A stretch of DNA of 64,000 nucleotides from Rutidosis leptorrhynchoides (Eukaryota; Streptophyta; Magnoliopsida; Asterales; Asteraceae), in the NCBI RefSeq assembly GCF_046630445.1, contig NC_092341.1, forward strand, positions 256,027,501-256,091,500, read 5' to 3'. The position numbers and the translations under genes were made by a program. Below, piece by piece: positions 49,955 to 61,692 of the stretch (position 1 is the stretch's first letter; each line of letters starts with the position of its first letter). The notes beneath the pieces were generated by a model. It did no database searches. It was not told where the DNA came from and was given only the letters and a program-made list of their open reading frames with translations.

Positions 49955-51816
49955 TGATGTGCGTAGAGGTGTATACGAAATAGTTATATTTTTATTAGGA
50001 AATACTATTAAATACGATACAATTTTACACAAGTTATTTATTTATTTATAGAGTGGAAATACCTAAACCTTGCTACAACACTTATAGGCAGTGTACCTAA
50101 TAGTACAGTAGTGTAGTTTTTAGTAAGTCCTGTTCGTTCCACAGGGAGCTAGCCAAGTTTAACGCTATATTTTTAAAACTAAATTTGTAAAAATATATAT
50201 ATAAATATAAGGGGGATTTTACCGTTTAATGACTGGTTTGTCGATTTTAAAACTTTAGTCGCAGTTAAAACCTAATGTAAAATATTAAAAATAAAAATAC
50301 TTAATTTAAAGCGTAAAGTAAATGACAATAATTAAAGTACGATAAATTAAAATGCAATAAATAAAATGACAATAATTAAAATTGCGATAATTAAAAAGTA
50401 CGATAATTAAAAGTGTAATTAAATAAAAAGAAAGTAAATAAAAATGCATGAAATATGAAATAAATGAATTATGCTTATTTAAACTTCCGTAATCATGATG
50501 TTTGACGTCTTTATTTTAGTTTATTACCATGGGTTAATTGTTCTTTGTACTAGATTATTCAATATGTCCATCTGGTTTTTGTCCATAACAGTCCATCAGT
50601 CATAAATATAAAGTGCGAGTGTCCTCGTCAAATTATTCTTATATCTGAAGTCAAATATTCCAACTAATTGGGGACTTAAACTATAATTACATCAATTTTC
50701 CTTGTATGTAATTCACCCCTGTTTTAATAAGTCCATTAACTATTAATCCATTCCCGTGTCCGGTTAAATGAACGATTATTAGTACTTATAAATATCCCGC
50801 CCATCGTGTCCGATCGAGTGTATGTGATTATTTATAGGTACGTCCAATTGTAAATCTTTATATTAAATTAACGAACTATCATTCAATTAAACAAATATAA
50901 AGCCCATTAATAGCCCATAGTCTAATTTTCACAAGTGTCATTCTTTTGTCCAAACTCCAATTATGGTACAAAGCCCAATTACCCCGTCTTTAATATTTTA
51001 GCCCAACATCACGATTACTTCAATTTAAATAAGCATAATAATAACTTAGCTACGAGACATTAATTTAAAAAGGTTGAATATAACTTACAATGATTAATAA
51101 TAGCGTAGCGTTACACGGACAGAATTTCGACTTACACACTTACAACATTCGCTAACATACCCTTATTATTATTAAATTAAAATTAAAATTAAAATTAAAA
51201 TATTATATATATATATCAGAGAGATAGAGAGGATTGAAAAAGTGTGTAAAAATTCGGCCAAAACACGCGAACTTTATAGGACCTGAGTTGGTACTGTTCA
51301 CCATGCGATCGCATGGATTTTGCACTTCCAGGCCATGCGATCGCATGGCCTTCTTTTACAGCTCACATACTTTTGTTTGTTTATTTGCCGACGGTTTATA
51401 TATATAATATAATATATATATAATTTTAAGAATTATTTATATATTATATTATATTTATGTGCATAGTTGACTTGTAATTTTTAGTCTTTTGCGTCGCGCG
51501 TTGAGAGTTGACTCTGGTCCCGGTTCCGGATTTTCGAACGTCCTTTCGTACTATTTAATATCTTGTACTTTGCATTTTACGGCTCGTACTCTTGTAATTT
51601 TGAGACGTTTCTCATCAATAATTTGAACCACTTTGATTGTACTTTGTATTTTTTAGCTTTTTGGTCGTTTGCGTCTTCAAATCGTCGAATCTGTCTTTTG
51701 TCTTCACCTTTTATTATTTAAACGAATATCACTTGTAAATAGAACAATTGCAACTAAAAGCTTGTCTTTTTTGAGGGATAATGCTATGAAATATATGTTC
51801 GTTTTTAGCGTTATCT
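49955..51816 (-). repeat. 5' LTR of element C
   Basis: Partner of 24446-26428, with short AT runs and perfect paired palindromes. Its plus-strand right end, GCGTTATCT, is followed by the ATTAT target duplication at 51817-51821. Confidence 0.92.
51301..51348. repeat. Paired perfect 16-bp palindromes in the 5' LTR of C
   Basis: CCATGCGATCGCATGG occurs at 51301 and again at 51333, exactly 32 bp apart with a 16-bp spacer. Confidence 0.9.
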
Positions 51817-53761
51817 ATTATTATCGTCGTTACTATTGTCGTTATAACTTTTATTATTATTATTATTATCATTATTAATATATATATCATTATTTAAAAA
51901 TGGTTATTGTTATTGTTATTATTATTATTATAGTATCATTAAAATAATTATTAGTATTATCATTAATAATGTCATAGTAATTATCATTATTAGTATTATT
52001 GTAATTAAAACTAATATTAGTAACACCTAATTATTTTGATTACTATTATTATCATTATTAGGAACACAATATAAAAGACGATTAAAAGCTATTAAACGAA
52101 ATGATTAGGAAATAATGAGTAAGAGTATCTTGATGAAATTAAAATATTATAAGATATTGATTTAGATAAAATTATCGTTCTTATTATTTTTATCATTACT
52201 ATTATTATTAAAAGTATCGTTAGTATTAAAACTATCATTTTAACAAAAATTATCATTTTAATATAAATGTCATTGTTATTATAAAATATCACTATTATTA
52301 TCATTTTAAATAGAATTATTATTTTAAAGATAATATTAAAAAGTATCGTAAATATTAAAGTTATCATAATTAAAATTATCGTTTTACCATAATGTCATCT
52401 TAGTAATTATAAATATTGATATTTTTCTGATAATAATTATTATTACAAAATAATATAACTTTTACTTACTATTATTATAGATATTATTTTATCAAATAAA
52501 TATGTAATACAAATAATATAATTACCTTAATAAGATTTATCATAATATTTTTATGAACTTTATAAATTTTATTACTTAAGATATATAAAAGTATATTTTT
52601 TTATATAAAGTTTTATTTATTGATAAATGAATAATATTATTTACTCTAATAAAGCTTTTGAAAATATTTAAAAATATAAAACGACGATATTTAAACTATA
52701 TAATAATCATGTATAATTTTGGAAATCATTTTGAGTCAAATTGACTGTTGTTGACTTTTGCATATTAATCTCGAGCATTAGGATTGTGGTACACTATGAC
52801 ATAACCTAATTTGTTAGACAAATATTGACCAACATATAAATATATATACTTAATTTAGGTTCGTGAATCCGAGGCCAACCTTGCACTTGTTCAATGACGT
52901 TATATGTATTTTTACTACGAAATACAGTATGGTGAGTTTCATTACTCCCTTTTTAAATGCTTTTGCAATATATATTTTGGGACTAAGAATACATGCGCTT
53001 TTATAAATATTTTAAGAAATAGACACAAGTAATCGAAACTACATTATATGGTTGAATGATCGAAGCCAAATATGCCCCTTTTACTTGGTAACCTAAGAAT
53101 TAGTAAACCAGTCTACTAATTGACGCGAATCCTAAAGATAGATCTATTGGGTCCAACAAACCCCATCCGTTGTAGCAGATGCTTTAGTACTTCGATGTTG
53201 TTTTATCATGTCCGATGGATGTCCCGGAATGATAGGGGATATTCTTATATGCATCTTGTTAATGTCAGTTACCAGGTGTTCAATCCATATGAATGATATT
53301 TTTGTCTCTATGCATGGGACGTATATTTATGAGAACTGGAAATGAAATTCTTGTGGTCTATTAAAATGATGAAAATGAATGATTATGATAAACTAATGAA
53401 CTCACCAACATTTTGGTTGACACTTTAAAGCATGTTTATTCTCAGGTGTTAAAGAAATCTTCCGCTGTGCATTTGCTCATTTTAAAGATATTACTTGGAG
53501 TCAATTATGGCATATTTCAAAAGATGTTGCATTCAATTCGTTGAGTTCAATAGAGATTATTATTAAGTAAATGACAGATTAGGTCATTTATAGTTGGATA
53601 TTATGAAATGGTATGCATGTCTGTCAATTTTCGATGTAAAGAGAGTTTATCTTTTAAAAACGAATGCTATGTCTGAAAAATGTATCATATAGAGGTCAAA
53701 TACCTCGCGATGTAATCAACTATTGAGAATCGTTTATAATGTATATGAACGGGTCCTTTCA

Positions 53762-53888
53762 TAGTAATAACTACCTCAAAGGAGTAGCTCTAAAAAAATG
53801 TCCAAGTCCGGGTTTGAACCCGCGACGTCCCGCTAACTCAATAACACCACAAACCACTCCTCTATTTCGTATTTTTTTTGATAATAGT
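53762..53888 (-). mobile_element. tRNA-derived SINE in element B
   Basis: A 127-bp body flanked by a 14-bp direct repeat AACGGGTCCTTTCA (53748-53761 and 53889-53902). Read on the minus strand, it has a tRNA-like head with the pol III B box GGTTCAAACC (53811-53820), within GCGGGTTCAAACCCGG. A weaker A-box-like GTGGTTTGTGGTG lies about 30 bases before it, then CCGGACTTGGACATTTTTTT. The long target duplication indicates LINE-type integration. Not a functional tRNA gene, as no cloverleaf 5' arm is recognisable. Confidence 0.65.
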
Positions 53889-53907
53889 AACGGGTCCTTT
53901 CAACAAA

Positions 53908-53930
53908 CACTTAAACGGTGCTACATATAA
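53908..53930 (+). pseudogene. Last codons of element A pol
   Basis: After the right-hand ACAAA duplication the frame of A's integrase resumes with L-K-R-C-Y-I and a TAA at 53928-53930. This resembles the usual Tat ending after the TWHA motif. It confirms that B inserted within the last codons. Confidence 0.8.
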
Positions 53931-54969
53931 AAAAAACCACAGAGGGATTGATCACCCCCAAAGCAACTGTTTGATATTTTTTATTATGTAATTTTCCATT
54001 TTCCATTGTAAACATGACAACTAAGTGTTGATTAAAAGATGTTTGAAATTAATTGAATCATTCAGTTTAAGCCAATAACTTGTGTATTTTTACATTTGTT
54101 GATTGCATGCCCCTAAGCTGCACAGGGACACACTTCGAGTCTCAAGTGGCATAGTTTAGTTTGGTTACTAATACTATTTCTTAATGGTGACAGTAGTAAA
54201 ACATTAGATTGTTTCAAACGCTTGTACACCACGCAAGACGGAGACTTGCACAGTCTAGACTATAAAATAACAAGTTTGGGTTACTTGTTTAAAAATACCC
54301 GAGCATTGGCGTGGCCGGAAGACTCTCGAATAAAGACATTGGTTTGTCTTAAATACGGATAAATTGCATTGGATTGCTTATGCGTAAAACACTTATAAAA
54401 TTTTTTATAAAAGTCTTGAGTATAAACTTACAAGCATTGGTTTGCTTACTTTGCGTATAACATTGGATTGTTAGCGCAAGAATAAAAAGATCATGGTAAG
54501 ATTGAGGGGTCGCTCCCGTCATGAAATCATGGAAGTTATTCTAAAATAAGTTATGAATTGCATAATGAATTGTAAAGAATCGTTATATCCGCCATAATGC
54601 ATTCGCAAGATACAATGGTGAAATGCACATAACAAGGACATATATTTAACAATGAGATTTAAGTATACCCGTTACATTTAGAGCAAAAAGATGAAAAGTC
54701 TAAACGCCTATCATGATGACGACACTGATAAAAGATCTGAATATCTAATATATACTAATAAGGGTGGCTTGGCTGAAACGTTGCCCTACACTAAGGAGAG
54801 TATGCAATCCTCGCACGGAGCAATTAGACGCATACCCCGCTGTAAATAAAAAAGAAAAATATAATATAGGAATGCAAAACCTCCAAGATTGCAAGGCACA
54901 TCCCTCACTAACAAAAAATTGCTACCCAACACGGACAAACAACATCCATTTATGGTAGCCTAACAAGTT
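53931..54969 (+). other. Non-coding spacer of element A between pol and antisense gene
   Basis: No convincing ORF. At 54301-54480 a short motif CATTGG-(T/A)-TTG-(C/T)-TTA recurs about five times at irregular spacing. The plus-strand frame at 54764-54958 has no recognisable features. Confidence 0.55.
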
Positions 54970-56124
54970 CAGTTGAACTTGTCATTTACAATCTCCTGGG
55001 CGGAGATGTTGGAATCATTCACCAAAAGTTGCAAACGAGTAATGGGTATCTGCTCGAGTCGGGCATAAGCTTGGTCGCATCTTTCTTTCGTTCCATAAGA
55101 GAGAAGCTCGGCAACATTCGGAGGAATGGAGGGGGGGGTACATAAATCTCCTGAAAAATAACATCCTAGAACAAGGTGCGCTCATAAGCACGCGTAGCCA
55201 CCATTGCTGCACCAAATCGCTGCTCGACCGCTTTGCAATCAAGAGCATGCTGGATGATTGTGGGTAAACCCTTTCGGAGAATGTCATACTCTGCCTTCAC
55301 TGCATCATGTTTTGCGTCCTATGATTCCTGGGCTGCAAACCAGTCACTAAAACATTCATTCAGAAAGACAACATGGCTCTCCGCATCCTTTAGCTTTGCA
55401 GACAAAGATGCAATCTCAGACTCCATGAATTTCTTCTCAAAGTTGTGTTGGTCTTGATCCTGCTGTCTCTTTAACAACATAACATATATGTGCTCTTCCG
55501 CCTGCACATGTGCGGTTATAGCAACTGCAAGTTGGGCAGACAGTCTGGCATTGTCCTCTTCTAACAAGTTTATCTTGGCTGCTTCTGTCGATGATGTTGC
55601 CTGTGGGTTGGCAAGAGCAGTTGATTTTTGGTGAAGGTGGTAAAAATCTTTGGCCAAATTGAATAATGTCGACTGAGCGTCAACATAGAGCTCTTCAGAT
55701 GGAGAAAGGTCAGCAAACTTCTATACTAACTGAAGGGGTGCACAGGATTGTAAAAAAGAAAATTGTTCTGCAAATACTGGAAGTGGCACTTTCATAAAGT
55801 CGTTGATATTAGGGATCAATGGAGAGGAGTCATCAGGATTCAAGCATGCACGCTTTGCACAAGAAGAATCGTGAGATACACCACTTGGGCCTGCTAAGAA
55901 GATGCGAAGTAAGTAACAACGTTACAAAAGGCTTAAAGTCCAATTTAAGAGCAAGTCAGACGGTCAAAATAAATACCTTCATCAAGAGACCTCTTATGGT
56001 TGCCAAGGCTTCTGACTTCTTGGGATTTATAAAGCGAAGGTATAGTTTCCGAACAAATAGCCGGAGCATTGGGGAGATTATCAGAGTCGGCGGCAGGAAT
56101 AGGTGCATAAGATTCCATCTTCAT
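54970..56124 (-). pseudogene. Antisense spliced coiled-coil gene of element A
   Basis: Reads opposite to gag-pol in the pol-LTR gap. Exon 1 is 55977-56124 (ATG at 56124, MKMESYAPIPAADSD). The intron has GTATTT...TTCTTAG borders. Exon 2 starts at 55893 in the same frame. The N-terminal part is Ser/Pro-rich. The middle (about 55320-55650) is a strong coiled-coil candidate: INLLEEDNARLSAQLAVAI, then KKFMESEIASLSAKLKDAESH. Three TAG codons (55721, 55319, 55166; each could be a mutated CAG) and a frameshift at a C run near 55132 break it. It then reads on to EIVNDKFN and TGA at 54970. Antisense ORFs in this slot are known from Tat elements such as Grande (gene23-type); similarity to that protein is untested. 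Confidence 0.7.
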
Positions 56125-56763
56125 CTACAAATAAAATAAGTTGTAAAAATATGCATACGTAGTTAGTATGTAACTAAGGTTACATAGTAGAATGCAAAAA
56201 AGTATAAGCGTATGGTACACAACTCTTTACGATCAGATACCTTGAAAAAGGGTTTTTCTGGCAGAGAAGATGAAAAGATTTGAATGACTGTAAATGTAAA
56301 ATATTATGAGATGCCATATGCCAAAACGATATTTATAGAAAAAATACGTAGGTCAAAAAATAGCAAAGGTTTAATTACAACCGTACATGTGTGTCAATCT
56401 TAAGCTAAACACTTTGTTAAGATGCTTGGTGCACGTTAGCATTACCAGGTGGTTGCATAATTACAATCATTACATTTTCAGTAAACAGTGACAGTTGTCA
56501 CCTCGGGTGCAGGAAATGCAGTCGAAAAGACAGTTTAATGACTGTAGGCATACATTGCATTTATTGTTAATACAGTATCCGGTTACGTATATATATTTAA
56601 TAATCTTATGCACTATCCGGTTACACTTGGAATCCAACTAGGCATTCAAACAAGAATATAAAGCATGTTCATTTAGTTTAAGGATTTTTTATGCTTCATT
56701 ATGTGTATAAGTTTTCTTACTAGTTCGAAGTCATACACTAATTTTCATCGTATATAACATCGA
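56125..56763 (+). other. Upstream region of the antisense gene
   Basis: AT-rich sequence between the antisense start codon and the polypurine tract. It presumably contains the antisense promoter. I see no definite promoter element or ORF. Confidence 0.4.
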
Positions 56764-56778
56764 ACTGGGGGGACTTAA
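56764..56778 (+). other. Polypurine tract of element A
   Basis: AACTGGGGGGACTTA directly precedes the 3' LTR, the expected plus-strand primer site. Confidence 0.7.
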
Positions 56779-57380
56779 TGATGCGCACATCCGCATGACC
56801 ATACGGATTACGCATCCAAAGTCCTGAAACTAATTTCCATGTAATATGTATGGCACGGGTATAGTCGCACTCTATGCGCCTATACCATCTGATGTGAGTT
56901 TCGTATACTTGCATAAGGATCCAGTATATTCTAGAAGAATGTACGGTATAATTAATTCAGATTATTTTCCTTAAATAACGAAAGTTAGTTGGGATAAGAT
57001 CACATTTAATTAGGAATGAGATCCTATCAAAACCCTAATTCGTGAGCCTATAAATACATAGCTCCCAAACCCTAAAATCATCATCCGTTACTAATACGTA
57101 ACATAGCATACATATCATCGTACGAACAAGCTTCATATGATCATTCACGTAAAGACTTCAGGTATGTTATAAACTATAAAACCTTCATGTCTTTGGGCCA
57201 CTCAACCCCGTATGCTGGGTTGTTGGTGGACTCTCAAATCGGTCACCCTGTCGGAATCGAAACAATGCCGATGTGGGTTATCCACGACTAAGGTCGGAGG
57301 TTCGAATATTGTTAGTCCTTAAACCTTTTCATGCACTCAAGCGTAGGTTCACCTTGACCTCGTGAAAATATGCTTGATCA
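56779..57380 (+). repeat. 3' LTR of element A
   Basis: TGATGCGCACATCC to CTTGATCA; partner of 5060-5656. It keeps G at several places where the 5' LTR has A (for example GATGCGC against GATACGC), consistent with C-to-T-type decay of the 5' copy. It is followed by AATAG. Confidence 0.9.
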
Positions 57381-57881
57381 AATAGTTACTGTTCATTAAT
57401 TCTCTAAATGAATATATATAGAATCTATATATAATATATAATATAATATAATTAATAAAATTATGCATCCAAATGAAGCTATTATTTTAATGTTTTCTTG
57501 TCTAACATTTCACGATTGCAAGTGAAGCTAGACAGCTCAAGCAGATTTACTAAACTATGCTTCCTAAAGAACCAAGAGTCACTAGCACCTACACTGGCAG
57601 CATCGCATGATCATTTAGTTGTTCTATGTGTACACATCAATTTTGTAACAGAGGATATTATTCATTCTAAAGATTAATAATATCACCGATGTGTATATTA
57701 CGTGATATATGCAGCTAGATAAATAATTGTCGATAACATTTGTTGATAAATAATATACTTTAGTGTTAGTTGATATAATGTTACCTAACTTTTTGATCTG
57801 TTAAGGTTGTGTGTATTTTAACGGTTACTTTTCTCTCGTTCAATCAGTTTTTCTTTTCAAAAATATTCAAGAAAAAAAATT
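57381..57881. other. Flank right of element A
   Basis: AT-rich sequence without ORFs or recognisable repeats. It is the right-hand continuation of the pre-insertion locus that ends at 5056. Confidence 0.5.
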
Positions 57882-58080
57882 TGTTAGAAATAAAAAGATA
57901 ATTCTAGAACACTAACGACTCCTTCATATTGACCAATATATTTTCCATTATTTTATATTCGAGCCTTATATAATTTCCTAGCCGTTAGTCTTTAACTGCA
58001 TAAATAGAGGTGCTCAAGTTTGTAATTCATCAATTCAGCTTGTACAAATAAGAATCGATAAAATTATTTATATGTTTACA
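57882..58080 (+). repeat. Possible 5' LTR of a Ty1/copia element
   Basis: About 199 bp from TGTTAGAAAT to TATGTTTACA, with GCATAAATAGAGG as a TATA-like box at about 57998. It is followed by TGATATCAAGAAC, a decayed form of the TGGTATCAGAGC primer-binding site. The left border is a guess; no partner LTR is present in the window. Confidence 0.4.
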
Positions 58081-58163
58081 TGATATCAAGAACTTTGGTG
58101 TTCATCTTGAATCAAAACACGTAACTAAGCTTCAATCATTTACAAGAATCATACTGAGCTGCC

Positions 58164-58435
58164 ATGTCAAATGACGGTAGATCAGTCAAAAGTTTCAACA
58201 GCCAACCCATAACCACCGCCACCAAGGGAACTTACTGGGCCGCACAATCCATCATCACCACAACCCACCACCGGAAAACTTCAAAATCAGATTACACATG
58301 CTCTGAAAAATCAAATCACATAGAAGAAGCAATCCTTAGAATAGTTGAAGCGGCGGAAATGGTGGCAACGACAGTGGTAGTTGGCGGCTACCTTAAGGCT
58401 ACCAGCAACGACGCCTCAAAAATCAACCGATATAG
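58164..58435 (+). pseudogene. Start of copia gag-like ORF, cut by a CACTA-like insertion
   Basis: ORF from ATG 58164 (MSNDGRSVKSFNSQPI) about 80 bp after the presumed primer-binding site, where a copia Gag should begin. No certain Gag domain is visible. It runs into the CACTA-like terminus at 58436 and ends within it. It could instead be an unrelated small ORF. Confidence 0.35.
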
Positions 58436-59725
58436 CGCTACAAGAAAAATGGCTTTATATGACCTTTTTTATGGGGCGTCGCAGAGCTTGGGTTCTAAAA
58501 AAACTACATATTAGGACACTCATTTCAAGGTCCTAACAAACTCATGTTAGGGGTCCTAACAAACTACTATTTAGAACACTTTTTTTAAAAGTCCTATTAT
58601 AATTTGTGACCTTTTTAAAAAGGGTCCCATAATGTGAATAAATAGGACCTTTTAGTAATTGTGTTCTATATGTTGATTGACATAATTTATTTAGGGTCTT
58701 AAAAGATATAACTACTAGAACATTTTTTTAATGGTCCTATTATAACTTGTGAACTTTTCAAAAAGGGTCCTAAAATGGGAATAAATATGACCTTTTAGTA
58801 ATGGTGTCATATATGTTGATTGACGAAATTTATTTAGGGTCCTAAAAAATATAACTAATAGAACACTGTTTTTAAAGGTCCTATTATAACTTGTGACATT
58901 TTCAAAAAGGGTCCCATAATGGGAAAAAATAAGACCTTTTAGTAATGGTGTCCTACATGTTGATTGACGGAATTTATTTAGGATCCTAAAAGGTATAACT
59001 AATATGACGCTGTTTTTAAATGTCCTATTATAACTTGTGACCTTTTTAAAAAGGGTCCTATAATGGGAATAAATAGGACCTTTTAGTAATGATGTCCTAT
59101 ATGTTGATTGACAGGATTTATTTAGGGTCCTAAAATATATAACTAATAGGACGCTTAGTTTTAGGGTCATAATATCATATATAACTTTATAGGGCACTTA
59201 TATTATAGGTTCTATAAAGTACTCTTATACGTCACTTGATATTTCGGTCATATTTCATGATTGACGGAATTTATCTAGGATCCCAAAAGGTATAACTAAT
59301 AGGACGGTTAGTTTTATGGTCTTAATATCATATATATATATATATATAACTTTATAGGACACTTATATTATAAGTTTTATGAAGTACTCTTATACAACAC
59401 TTGATATTTCGGTCCTATTTCATGATTGACGAAAATTATTTAGAGTCCTAATAGGTATAACTTATGGGAAGTTTAGTTTTTATGGTCATAATATCATATA
59501 TAACTTCATAGGACACTTAAATTAAGGGTTCTATAAAGTACTCTTATACGACACTTGATATTTTGGTCAAACTTCATGATTGACGGAATTTATCTAGGGA
59601 CCTAAAAAGTATAACTAATATGACACTTAGTATTAGAGTCATAATATTATATATAACTTATAGGACACTTAAATTGTAGGTTCTATAAAGTACTTTTATA
59701 CGACACTATATTTTTCAGACCTATT
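58436..59725. mobile_element. CACTA-like transposon fragment with subterminal repeat array
   Basis: CGCTACAAGAAAAAT at 58436 differs by one base from the canonical CACTACAAGAAAAAT terminus. It is followed by eight imperfect units of about 144-160 bp (58530-59725), each rich in GGTCCTA/TAGGACC and containing TTGATTGACGGAATTTATTTAGGG. The first four units are of one type and the later four of another, with TTCTATAAAGTACTCTTATACGACAC. No opposite terminus (CTTGTAGTG) or transposase was found, so it is a one-ended remnant. The minus-strand frame at 58715-59197 is a repeat artefact. Confidence 0.6.
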
Positions 59726-60049
59726 CGATCATCAATAGTTCAAATAACCAAAACTTGGCATTGTAAGCTTCTTCATTCTTCACACCCTTCTGCTCTCGTG
59801 GTGCAAACTTCCACTAATCAAAACTCCACACCACAACCTTGTCGCAATTTCTCAAAAGGTTTTTGAAGGTTTAGGGAAACCTGTCATTTTGTTCATCAGC
59901 AATCTTCCAATGGAAGGAACACCTCACACGGATCCAGGCTAAATGATATGACACAAGCCCAATTACTTAATATAATTGCAGCCAAACACTAGCAATTGCA
60001 AGCCCAATATGGAAATTCTAGGGTCTGGTCACAACAGGCGAGTCCACTC
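59726..60049 (+). pseudogene. Copia gag remnant
   Basis: Heavily mutated stretch between the CACTA-like fragment and the solo LTR. Short frames read as Gag-like Ser/Asn/Gln-rich sequence (MTQAQLL, IIAANTSNC) that continues after the LTR at 61693. Weak evidence. Confidence 0.35.
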
Positions 60050-61687
60050 TGTTGGTTAGTGATACAATGATAATATTCAAATGTTAACCACTTTGTTTTG
60101 ATGATGACACCAAAGTCTTATGTGCTTAAACAATGTATAGAACAACAAAAGTTCGCAAGCCTACACAATCTCTAGCAAACGATCAATACATAAAAGAGAT
60201 AAGTCAAAAGATTCATTTGAAAAACACTGGAGGAGCACGGATGGGTCTATGGTCGACTGCAGGTCAGACCGTGAGATGTCCTGTACCTTGGTTCTATGAA
60301 ATAACGTGCACGGTCGACTCCACGGTCAGTCGTGGGTCGGCCGCAGTTTCCTCTATCCGAATTTTTGATCGAAAAATGTTTGACTACTTCGGGGCATCTA
60401 TAAGTTACAAAACTCATTTAAACATACTTAGAATAGTTGCCTCCTTCATATTGGTCACTAAAACACTAATTTTGGTTAATCACACTTAATGACATCTTAA
60501 TGACACTTTTAGCTTGTGATTAATGTTAAACACACAAGTATGGTTAAAAGTTCTATTTCAAAAGTTATCTTTTTAAAATCTAAATTAAAAGCAATGAAAT
60601 ATTTAAGATGGTCATTAAAGTCCCAACTAAAGAGATGTTATCCACTTGATTAACCATTAAGCATTACTTACATGCTTAATAAGAGTTTAGTGTAAACTCC
60701 CAAAAGTCTTCATGTAAAAACAAGCTGGTCTAATTTGGAAGGTTGCAAGTAACCAATGAATGCATATACTTGCAAAACTAATGTTGACAAAAGCCTTAAA
60801 GACTTGTGACTTGATGTTTGAAAGCTTGTGGTTGTCAAGGGATCAAAATTCTGCATTTTCCTTAAAGGGAAATCAATGACACCCCACTAGTACAATGGGA
60901 CTTTCCTCTTTTAAGCCAAGGTCAACCTCAAAGAATACATCAAAGATAAAAGGGGTAATTCAGGTATTTTCAGATATTTTTGGCATCTAATTGCAGCCAT
61001 CCAATAAGGGAAAATGACAAATTTAAATATCTCAAACGGCTATAATTTCAGAGTTCAGAGGCCTGCACGGTCGACCCACGGTCGACAGTGAGGTGAGCTG
61101 CAATCAGCCGAGTTTGATTTTCTCTTGCCTATAAAAGTTAAACCTTGGAGCACTTGAAGACTCACCTCTTGCACTTAAATTTTCATACATTTACTGATAC
61201 CATTCAGATATTATTGTAATCTATTTAGAGTGATTCAAGCAAGAGTGATTGTAAACTTAGTTGTGAGATTACTTGTAAACTAACTTCTTAAAGAGATCTA
61301 GAAGATAGGTGATGTTTCACTTAGAGGAAGCATTAGGGTCTTGTGGTAAGAGCATTTGGTGATTGTGAATTCTTCAAAGGGACGTAACAGTTCATAAGTT
61401 GCAGCTTATCGAGGAGCTAGTGTTGTATTCGGACACTCCACCGAGTTTGGAGCATCATAGTGAAACTATCTCTCAATTCGTTAGAATTGGAGAGTGGATT
61501 AATGAAGATTAGTTAACATCTTCCTGAACCACTATAAATCTCCGTGTTTGTTCTCTTATCCCTTATCTTTACATTTACTTTACTTGTGAATATACTAATC
61601 AAATCACACTATAGTAATCTCAACTTCTAAATCGAAAAAGATTTAATAATCGCACTAAGTAACTATTCACCCCTCTAGTTACTTACA
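60050..61687 (+). mobile_element. Sirevirus-like copia solo LTR
   Basis: TGTTGGTTAG...TTACA, 1638 bp, with target duplication CACTC at 60045-60049 and 61688-61692. It begins with TTTTGATGATGACACCAAAG and ends with the ATTCACCCCTCTAGTTACTTACA type of terminus that is common in plant Sirevirus-like LTRs. No internal region, so it is a solo LTR. The ORF at 60133-60489 is not a gene. Confidence 0.75.
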
Positions 61688-61692
61688 CACTC

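Noticed and set aside
53800-53860. Possible tRNA gene
   Set aside because: Only a B box and T-arm-like segment are convincing. The flanking 14-bp target duplication shows a SINE.
53739-53930. Plus-strand ORF of 63 codons
   Set aside because: It runs across the LTR end, the SINE and the tail of A's pol; it is a chance frame.
58715-59197. Minus-strand ORF with three internal repeats, looking like a repeat protein
   Set aside because: The periodicity is that of the CACTA subterminal DNA array (about 144 bp, divisible by three); no protein family resemblance.
60133-60489. 118-codon ORF
   Set aside because: Lies inside the Sirevirus-like solo LTR and resembles no protein.
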